Assembly: GCA_040307385.1 (NCBI GenBank)
Contig: JAWRJQ010000034.1
Coordinates: 1 to 47,005 of the forward strand
From: RUG721 sp040307385
GTDB lineage: Bacteria; Actinomycetota; Coriobacteriia; Coriobacteriales; Atopobiaceae
Direction of reading: 5' to 3'
DNA length: 47,005 nt
The notes beneath the pieces are model-generated. The model made no database searches, had not been told where the DNA came from, and saw only the letters and a program-made list of their open reading frames with translations. Both the position numbers and the translations under genes were made by a program. Shown piece after piece: positions 41,388 to 47,005 of this stretch. Position 1 is the stretch's first letter, and each line of letters begins with the position of its first letter.

Positions 41388-42863
41388 TCACAGAGGCGCA
41401 TCGCGTCCCAAGAAGACCATCGCTCCGCCGATCAGCACGAAGGCCGCAAGCACTGCGGCAACGGCCAGCCATTCCCCCGTGAGGGAGACGATGCAGGTCA
41501 CGATAACAACGGCAAGGAACGCAAGCTCGAAGCTCACCCTCCTGTACAGTCCCGGCAGCACGATACGGGAGATCCCGCCGCATATGACCGTGGCGATATC
41601 GAGCAGCACGCAGATGGCGCACGTCTGCGGAGCGAGCCCCCGATGCCCCAGTGCAACGACGCACGCAAGACACGATGCCAGAATAGCGAGGAGCAGTGCG
41701 GGCAGGGAGTCCGCCACGAGGAGCCGCAGCGTCCCAAAGGGCAGGAAGGGTCGGATGAGACGGTTATCCTCGTCCGCATTGAAGACGCGGACGAGCTCCC
41801 GCGCGGTGTGATAGTTCTGCAGCAGCAGGGCAGCACCGGGCAGCAGCAGCCCCCTACCCAACACACCCGAGCACAGCGCGCCCAGCAGGGGCATGTAAAC
41901 GCCGGCGAAGAGCAGAATATCCACCAAACACTCGAACCGCCGCAGGTGAACGAGGGCGGCGCGCGACACAAGCGCCTTCCAGCCGCAGCCTCCCAACGGC
42001 AGTTCGAAGAGGGCGCCCCTCTGCCTGAGGCGGGCGCTCCGAGCCAGCTCGCGATGCAGCCCGCGATTCGTGAGGCGCAGCCAGCGCATCGTCAACGGCT
42101 CCGTATCCGAGAGCGCCTCGCACGCAAGGGCGGGCATGCAGACATTCCGCTCGAGGATGGCGAAGGATGCGGCCAGCGAGAGCGCCAAGGCGAAGAGCAC
42201 CGTCTCCGACATGCCGGGGACCCGCAGCAGCGCTGCCGATGCGGCCATCGCGCATGCTGCGGCGATCGCCAACAGGAGGGCGCCCGCTGGGAACGCATCC
42301 GTCTTCTCGCGCACGAGCCTGGCCTCGGCGATCACACAGGGAAGGAGCACCGTGCAGAGCCCCGCAAGAGCAGAAAGCGCTGCAGCCCAGATGCGCAGAC
42401 CGGAAGCCATACCGCTCGTGGCAAGGAGCCCCGCCAGCACCCCGAGCGCGCAGGCGCCCGCACATCTCAAAACGACATCCGAGACCGCCATGGCCACGAG
42501 CGCCGGCCCGCTCCCCGACAGCCACGAGATATCTGCCGCTAACAGGCGGAAGGGAGATCGCCGCAGCGCCTGCAGCGCACGGACGAACGCCGCCGCGCAC
42601 CATGCCCCCATCGCGAGGCCGAGCGGCGCGAGAGCGAACGCTGCAGGTAAAGATCCCAGCAATTCCGCAGCGGCATGCTCCAATGCAGCCCACGAGGACA
42701 CCGACCATGCCACGCCAACCGCTGCTACATAGGCCAGATACCAGGCTCCTAGAAAGCTCTTCGCATCGTCGGTGCTCGCGCCGGCCGCCCACAGCAACCA
42801 GTCGAGATCTCGGCGCAGATGCCGTATCCGTATGCGGAGCGCCGCCAGGATGCGCTCATCCAT
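41388..42863 (-). CDS. ABC transporter membrane protein of unknown substrate
   Basis: A 491-residue polytopic protein with about 10-12 hydrophobic segments and few charged loops; one cytosolic region (TNRGLHRELARSARLRQRG, about 267-285) lies mid-protein. Its ATG overlaps the ATPase stop codon, so the two make one transporter. No family-defining motif is visible, and the sequence is unlike ABC-2 permeases I know. An exporter is most likely given the ATPase type and lack of a binding protein. Confidence 0.72.
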   Translation of the reverse strand: MDERILAALRIRIRHLRRDLDWLLWAAGASTDDAKSFLGAWYLAYVAAVGVAWSVSSWAALEHAAAELLGSLPAAFALAPLGLAMGAWCAAAFVRALQALRRSPFRLLAADISWLSGSGPALVAMAVSDVVLRCAGACALGVLAGLLATSGMASGLRIWAAALSALAGLCTVLLPCVIAEARLVREKTDAFPAGALLLAIAAACAMAASAALLRVPGMSETVLFALALSLAASFAILERNVCMPALACEALSDTEPLTMRWLRLTNRGLHRELARSARLRQRGALFELPLGGCGWKALVSRAALVHLRRFECLVDILLFAGVYMPLLGALCSGVLGRGLLLPGAALLLQNYHTARELVRVFNADEDNRLIRPFLPFGTLRLLVADSLPALLLAILASCLACVVALGHRGLAPQTCAICVLLDIATVICGGISRIVLPGLYRRVSFELAFLAVVIVTCIVSLTGEWLAVAAVLAAFVLIGGAMVFLGRDAPL

Positions 42864-43510
42864 CAGGCAATATCCTCGTGCATTCCGTCTTCGTCCAAGA
42901 GGATGGTGCGGGTAGGGGCGCACGTCGGCACCCTCCCATGGATGCTGAGCAGTACTGCGGAGCCTTTGGCGGAGAGCTTGCCCAGCTCCTCGCCGAGCAC
43001 CCATGCCGCATCTGCATCGATAGGAGCAAAGGGCTCGTCGAGGAGCAGCACGTGCGGACGCATGGCGAGCGCAAGCGACAGCGCAAGCTTGTAGCGCATC
43101 CCCCGCGAGAGCGCCGAGGGGAGCACGTCCCATGCACCCGATAGATGGAATGCCTCCGCAAGGGCGAAGGCGCGCCGCATGACCTCCTCGTCCCCATTGG
43201 CCCGCGCAACCAGCTCGAAGTGCTCGCGACCGGTCAGATCATCATAGAATGCGGGCACATCCGGCACCAAGACGAGTCCGGAAAGGTCTTTCCGGGCAAG
43301 CGAGAACAGGGGCTTTCCCAAGAGGCTGATCTCGCCCTCGCGCGGCCGCAGCTGCCCTGCGAGGCAGCGCAGGAGGGTCGATTTGCCCGAGCCGTTCACC
43401 CCTCGCAGAAACACGATCTCGCCGTGCCCGAGCGACAGGTCGAGACCTTCCAAAATCGGATTTCGAGCGCAGGAGAAGCCCAGGTTCCGCGCCTCGAGAA
43501 GCATGGTCAT
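42863..43510 (-). CDS. ABC transporter ATP-binding protein
   Basis: A 215-residue single-domain ATPase. Walker A is GVNGSGKST (37-45), and Walker B is HVLLLDEPF. The signature is altered to ALSRGMRYKLALS, where the usual LSGGQ has become LSRGM. This resembles small exporter ATPases such as CcmA or bacteriocin-immunity types. The start at 43510 follows GGGGATTTCT; a second ATG two codons on is also possible. It forms a two-gene operon with the membrane protein. Confidence 0.85.
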   Translation of the reverse strand: MTMLLEARNLGFSCARNPILEGLDLSLGHGEIVFLRGVNGSGKSTLLRCLAGQLRPREGEISLLGKPLFSLARKDLSGLVLVPDVPAFYDDLTGREHFELVARANGDEEVMRRAFALAEAFHLSGAWDVLPSALSRGMRYKLALSLALAMRPHVLLLDEPFAPIDADAAWVLGEELGKLSAKGSAVLLSIHGRVPTCAPTRTILLDEDGMHEDIA

Positions 43511-43723
43511 AGAAATCCCCTTCCCAGCTGCATCCATACTAACATGCCGCCGCAGCACCGAGCACGCAGCCCGTCTCCCTGTCGAGGCGGATTTGTTCCG
43601 CCGCCTTTTCAGCGCACGGTGCTTTTCGACTGTATATCTCTCACGCCCGTCGAGAAGCGTTGTCCGATCATGAAGAGGGCCGATGGGTCGGCGCCGATGG
43701 CGAGGCAGGCTTGCCGTTTCAAC

Positions 43724-43747
43724 AAAAAAGGCCGCGTCAGCGGCCTT
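43724..43747 (-). terminator. Rho-independent terminator of tRNA-Val
   Basis: On the minus strand AAGGCCGC and GCGGCCTT pair around a short loop and are followed by a run of T residues. It lies just beyond the CCA end of tRNA-Val. Confidence 0.87.
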
Positions 43748-43755
43748 GAAACGTT

Positions 43756-43830
43756 TGGTGGGCGCTACAAGATTTGAACTTGTGACCTCTTCCGTGTCAG
43801 GGAAGCGCTCTCCCCCTGAGCTAAGCGCCC
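43756..43830 (-). tRNA. tRNA-Val (GAC)
   Basis: A 75-nt tRNA on the minus strand with encoded CCA. The acceptor stem is GGGCGCT/AGCGCCC, the anticodon loop CTGACAC gives anticodon GAC, and the T-loop is TTCAAAT. It reads Val codons GUC and GUU. Confidence 0.97.
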
Positions 43831-43870
43831 GAGCAGCTGCTGCATGCAAAAGCCGTGCAGCGCGGTAGCT

Positions 43871-43899
43871 ATCTTACGCGAACTTGCCGCAAAGCGCAA
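43871..43899 (-). promoter_or_regulatory. Promoter of tRNA-Val
   Basis: Minus-strand TTGCGC (43894-43899) and TAAGAT (43871-43876) are spaced by exactly 17 bases, about 40 bases upstream of the mature tRNA. They fit a housekeeping-sigma promoter. Confidence 0.6.
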
Positions 43900-43956
43900 G
43901 CTCGAACTCGACAGCTTGCAAACTACCCAAAAAGGGGCAGCGCACAATGGTGCACA

Positions 43957-44358
43957 TCAGAAGAGGATGAGCGCAGCGCTGGCCACAGTGGAATAGTTGA
44001 AGTAATCCATGATGATCGTCGCCGCGAGCACGACGCCTATCCAGAAGCAGGCGAACCCTGCAGCAAGCAAGATCAGCGGCCTTTTGATGTTCGCTTTGAT
44101 TTCGAAGCGCTCGCCCTTGTAGAACCACTTCCATGCCAGCCGAATCGCATCTGCCGCAGCAAGGACATGCAGGATCAACGAGCCGAGCAGAACGGGAAGC
44201 GCAGGAGAGAGGACGATGGAGCCCGCAAGCGTGAACAGTATCTGAAAAAGGGCGTAGACGGCTACCACAGGCCATAAAATGAAGAAGAGGATAAGCACTG
44301 ACACAGACACCTCCAGATAACGAGCGGCCTGATATGCAAGGGTGGAACGCTCTGCCAC
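43957..44358 (-). CDS. Small multi-pass membrane protein of unknown function
   Basis: A 133-residue protein with three or four hydrophobic segments (about 16-50, 52-72, 93-116) and a basic cytosolic loop (YKGERFEIKANIKRP). It starts at a GTG 9 bases after the mnmA stop without a clear ribosome site, so it may be translated by read-on from mnmA or from a later start. I do not recognise the family. Confidence 0.6.
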   Translation of the reverse strand: MAERSTLAYQAARYLEVSVSVLILFFILWPVVAVYALFQILFTLAGSIVLSPALPVLLGSLILHVLAAADAIRLAWKWFYKGERFEIKANIKRPLILLAAGFACFWIGVVLAATIIMDYFNYSTVASAALILF

Positions 44359-44367
44359 GCGACCAGT

Positions 44368-45471
44368 TTACACGACATCGCCTTCATATGCCACCCGAGC
44401 GGTTGCCGTGCAGATCACGCCTCCGCCCAGGCAGGCGCGCCCATCGTAGATAACCGCCGATTGGCCGGGCGCGACCGTGCGTGCCGCCTCGGGCCAGACG
44501 ACACGCACCCCGCCATCTGCCTGCGGCTCCACATGCGCCGGGCGCAGCGTGCCCGTGTGGCGCGTCCGCACGAGATAGTCTCCCGCCGCAGGCGCGGCGC
44601 CTGCGATCCACCGCACGTCCTCGAGCACGTCCTCGCAGGTCCAGAGTGCAGGGCAGGCGAGGTCGGAGGTCACGTACACCACGTTCCGCTGCGTGTCGGT
44701 GGCGACCACATAGCGCGCCGGCCCGCCTCCCAGATCGAGCCCCTTACGTTGGCCCACGGTGAAGAGGAAGGCGCCGTCATGGCGGCCGAGCACCGTGCCC
44801 GTCTCCCACTCCACGATATCGCCCGCGCGGCGTTCGAGCGAGTCGAGCAGGAAGGTGCGCAGCCCTACCGGACCGATGAAGCAGATGCCGTCGGAGTCGG
44901 GCTTATCCGCAATCGAGAGTCCGCGTGCGCGGCATATCTCGCGCGCCGCCGCCTTGGAGGGCACATCCGCCATGGGAAAGAGCACGCGGTTGAACACCTC
45001 CCCCGGCACGCGCCAGAGGAAGTAGGTCTGGTCTTTGCGCTCGTCGGCCGCACGAAGCAGCGTGGCCGGACCGTGCGGAGCGTGCACGCAGGCGGCATAG
45101 TGCCCCGTGGCGATGAGATCGGCGCCCGAGGCGAAGGCCCGCTCGGCGAAGGTGCCGAACTTGACCGTCTGGTTGCACATGACGTCGGGGTTGGGCGTGT
45201 AACCGCGCGCATAGGCATCGACGAGGTAATCGACGACCGTCTCCCGGTATTCCCGCTCGCAATCCCATACCTCGAGGTCGAGCCCCAGCGCCACGGCAAC
45301 GCGCTCGGCGTCTGCCAGCTCATCTGCCCACGGGCAGGCGAAGCCCGGCAGATCGCGCGACCAGTTGCGCATGTAGACGCAGGTCACGTCGTAGCCCTGC
45401 TCGACGAGCAGAGCTGCGGAGAGCGCGGAGTCCACGCCGCCCGATAAGCCGAGAACAACACGTTCGCTCAT
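44368..45471 (-). CDS. mnmA: tRNA-specific 2-thiouridylase MnmA
   Basis: A 367-residue enzyme that thiolates U34 of Lys, Glu and Gln tRNAs. The PP-loop is LGLSGGVDSALS (7-18); the nucleophile Cys99 is in PDVMCNQTVKFG and the second catalytic Cys197 is in SDGICFIG. The tRNA-binding central domain and C-terminal beta barrel are complete. The start overlaps the stop of the cysteine desulfurase gene (ATGA), which supplies the sulfur. Confidence 0.97.
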   Translation of the reverse strand: MSERVVLGLSGGVDSALSAALLVEQGYDVTCVYMRNWSRDLPGFACPWADELADAERVAVALGLDLEVWDCEREYRETVVDYLVDAYARGYTPNPDVMCNQTVKFGTFAERAFASGADLIATGHYAACVHAPHGPATLLRAADERKDQTYFLWRVPGEVFNRVLFPMADVPSKAAAREICRARGLSIADKPDSDGICFIGPVGLRTFLLDSLERRAGDIVEWETGTVLGRHDGAFLFTVGQRKGLDLGGGPARYVVATDTQRNVVYVTSDLACPALWTCEDVLEDVRWIAGAAPAAGDYLVRTRHTGTLRPAHVEPQADGGVRVVWPEAARTVAPGQSAVIYDGRACLGGGVICTATARVAYEGDVV

Positions 45472-46646
45472 GAGGCGCCTCCCAGACGCGCGTATTCGGC
45501 ACTCACGGCGTCGATGATGATCTTCGTCGCACGGTCCGCCTCGTCGCGGGTGGTAGCGCGTCCGAGCGTCATGCGCAGGCTGCCCGCCGCGGTGCGTTCA
45601 TCCATGCCGATGGCGGAGAGCACGTGCGAGACGCGCATCTTGCTCGCCGCGCAGGCGCTGCCGGTGGCAGCGAGCACGCCCGCCTGCCCCAGCAGCAGCA
45701 CGAGGCGCCGCGCGTCGATACCCGGAAACGAAATGTGCAGAAGCCCGGGCAGACGCAGACGCGCGTTACGCGGACCCGAAACCTGCGCCTGGGGAAACGC
45801 CGAGATGAGCGCGCGCTCCATGCGGCTGCGCAGGGCTGCGAGCCGCTTGGTCTCGGCGGGACGCTCGGCAGCGGCGATCTCGAACGCACGGGCAAAACCC
45901 ATGATGCCCGCCACATTCTCGGTGCCCGACCGGATGCCGCGCTCCTGTCCCCCGCCGGCGACCAGCGGAGCGAGCGCGATGCCGTCGGCCGCCCAGAGCA
46001 GGCCCACCTGCTTGGGCCCGTATATCTTGGATGCCGAGAGGGTCATCATGTCGACGCCGAGCGACGAGACGTTCACCGAGAGCGCAAGCGCAGCCTGCGA
46101 AGCATCCGTATGGAGCCAGAGGGGGCGCATATCGCCTTCCTCGAGCCGATGCGCCCGCTCGGCGCGCACGACGGCCGCGATATCGCGTACAGGCTGAACG
46201 GTGCCGATCTCCCCGTTGGCGAGGCTCACCGAGACGAGCTCGGTGCGCGGCGTGATGGCGCGGGAGATCGCCTGCGGGCTCACGCGCCCATCGCCCTCCA
46301 CGCCCACGACGGTGTGCTCGCGCGCAGCCAGGCAGGCGAGCACGCTCTCGTGCTCGATGGCGTCGGATACCAGATGCGCATCGGTCGACACCGCCGCGAA
46401 GGCGAGGTTGTTGGCCTCGGTGGCACCCGCCGTGAAGACGATGGTGTCGGCGCGCGCTCCCATGAGGTGCGCGATCCGCGCACGGGCCTGCTCGATATCG
46501 GAACGCACCCTCCGCGCCTCGTCATAGGCCGCCGAGGGGTTGAAGAAGAGTTCGCGATCGTAGGGCTCCATCGCGGCGCGCACGCGCTCATCCAGCGGCG
46601 TCGCCGCACCGTAGTCGAGGTAGATTGTGCTGTTCTCTGCTGTCAT
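45468..46646 (-). CDS. Cysteine desulfurase (NifS/IscS type)
   Basis: A 392-residue PLP enzyme that removes sulfur from cysteine. TAGATEANNLA (72-82) and EHES (98-101) hold the cofactor, WLHTDASQA contains Asp181, and the PLP Lys207 is in SASKIYGPKQVG. The catalytic Cys332 is in TGSACAASK on the flexible loop. It forms an operon with mnmA, so its main role is probably sulfur supply for tRNA thiolation, though it could also serve Fe-S assembly. The upstream ribosome site is weak. Confidence 0.95.
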   Translation of the reverse strand: MTAENSTIYLDYGAATPLDERVRAAMEPYDRELFFNPSAAYDEARRVRSDIEQARARIAHLMGARADTIVFTAGATEANNLAFAAVSTDAHLVSDAIEHESVLACLAAREHTVVGVEGDGRVSPQAISRAITPRTELVSVSLANGEIGTVQPVRDIAAVVRAERAHRLEEGDMRPLWLHTDASQAALALSVNVSSLGVDMMTLSASKIYGPKQVGLLWAADGIALAPLVAGGGQERGIRSGTENVAGIMGFARAFEIAAAERPAETKRLAALRSRMERALISAFPQAQVSGPRNARLRLPGLLHISFPGIDARRLVLLLGQAGVLAATGSACAASKMRVSHVLSAIGMDERTAAGSLRMTLGRATTRDEADRATKIIIDAVSAEYARLGGAS

Positions 46647-46679
46647 GGATATAAGGATACGCTATTTTGGAAAAGCTCC

Positions 46680-46708
46680 TTGCATCTTGGTGAGAACTCG
46701 ACTATATT
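46680..46708 (+). promoter_or_regulatory. Promoter of the tRNA-Gly/tRNA-Cys unit
   Basis: TTGCAT (46680-46685) and TATATT (46703-46708) are spaced by 17 bases, and transcription would start a few bases before tRNA-Gly. Good match to a housekeeping-sigma promoter. Confidence 0.65.
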
Positions 46709-46721
46709 TAACTACGCGTTC

Positions 46722-46797
46722 GCGGGCTTAGCGCAGTTGGTAGCGCGCAACCTTGCCAAGGTTGAGGTCGCGGGTTCGAACCCCGTAGCCCGCTCCA
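46722..46797 (+). tRNA. tRNA-Gly (GCC)
   Basis: A 76-nt tRNA with encoded CCA, acceptor stem GCGGGCT/AGCCCGC, anticodon loop CTTGCCAAG giving GCC, and T-loop TTCGAAC. It reads Gly codons GGC and GGU. Confidence 0.97.
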
Positions 46798-46807
46798 TGC
46801 ACTTTCG

Positions 46808-46833
46808 AGGCCGGTTCTTGAATCGGCCTTTTT
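46808..46833 (+). terminator. Terminator-like hairpin between the two tRNAs
   Basis: AGGCCGGTT and AATCGGCCT pair with one G-U and are followed by four further T residues. It may partly end transcription after tRNA-Gly and reduce tRNA-Cys, or be a processing site. Confidence 0.65.
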
Positions 46834-46838
46834 ACTAC

Positions 46839-46912
46839 GGCGACGTGGCCAAGTGGTAAGGCAGAGGCCTGCAAAGCCTTTACCCCCGGTTCGAATCCGG
46901 GCGTCGCCTCCA
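46839..46912 (+). tRNA. tRNA-Cys (GCA)
   Basis: A 74-nt tRNA with encoded CCA. The acceptor stem is GGCGACG/CGTCGCC, the anticodon loop CTGCAAAG gives GCA, and the T-loop is TTCGAAT. It lies 41 bases after tRNA-Gly. Confidence 0.97.
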
Positions 46913-46922
46913 TTGCATGCTT

Positions 46923-46950
46923 CGGGCACCCCGATCGGGTGCCCGTTTTT
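46923..46950 (+). terminator. Rho-independent terminator after tRNA-Cys
   Basis: CGGGCACCC and GGGTGCCCG form a perfect 9-bp stem with a five-base loop, followed by TTTTT. Confidence 0.9.
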
Positions 46951-46960
46951 CATTCGGGCC

Positions 46961-47001
46961 CACACGGGGAGTATCCCCCAATGGGGGATACACCCCGTGT
47001 G
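46961..47001. repeat. 41-bp palindrome of the GGATACTCCCC family
   Basis: CACACGGGG-A-GTATCCCCCA and its inverse form a near-perfect palindrome around a single central base with one mismatched pair. It contains, inverted, the 15-mer GGGGGATACTCCCCG also found at 18255-18269. Function unknown; it lies at the window edge. Confidence 0.6.
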
Positions 47002-47005
47002 GGGG

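Overview
The window is high-GC bacterial DNA with densely packed, often overlapping genes. Lipoproteins carrying RRxFL-type signals, a DUF2207 protein with a glycine-rich tail, a zinc-ribbon/YARHG protein, a Tad (Flp) pilus locus without a visible secretin gene, a mannose-type PTS and two oligopeptide ABC operons together suggest a gut-type member of the Coriobacteriia (Actinomycetota; Collinsella/Olsenella/Enorma-like). This placement is inferred from gene content only.

Layout. 1-3 kb: the end of an unknown gene, tRNA-Phe, acylphosphatase, a cyclophilin-type lipoprotein and a transglutaminase-like lipoprotein. 3-6.7 kb: a zinc-ribbon/YARHG membrane protein, a DUF2207 protein and an FHA protein. 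6.7-15.8 kb (minus strand): a DUF192 protein and a Tad pilus operon reading cpaB, cpaE, tadA, tadB, tadC, flp, an unknown exported protein, a second pilin-like gene, tadE, a tadG-like gene and another tadE. 16-18.2 kb: an OhrR-like regulator, a glycerophosphodiester phosphodiesterase and a P-loop kinase. 18.4-28.1 kb (minus): an orphan family-5 solute-binding lipoprotein, a mannose-type PTS operon (IIAB, IIC, IID, DUF956) and oppBCDF. 28.65-36.2 kb (minus): a second, complete opp operon (A, B, C, D, F plus a small membrane protein). 36.5-47 kb: an MFS transporter, a DUF-type membrane protein, an M3 oligoendopeptidase, flavodoxin, an ABC exporter pair, tRNA-Val, a small membrane protein, mnmA with a cysteine desulfurase, tRNA-Gly and tRNA-Cys.

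How it fits together. Peptide use dominates: two importers, two binding proteins and a cytosolic M3 peptidase. The cysteine desulfurase and MnmA form a tRNA 2-thiouridine pair. The Tad genes form a surface-pilus module, although no prepilin peptidase gene lies in the window.

Most notable result: the binding protein at 18364-20175 appears to be a natural circular permutation of the OppA fold. Its canonical C-terminal half follows the signal peptide, and its canonical N-terminal half comes last. The breakpoint lies in one interdomain loop. The oppBCDF operon beyond the PTS genes has no binding protein of its own, so this may be its partner. Second, two 191-bp near-palindromic elements with 46-bp terminal inverted repeats and TA ends, in opposite orientation, look like a MITE-type repeat family not explained by any gene here.
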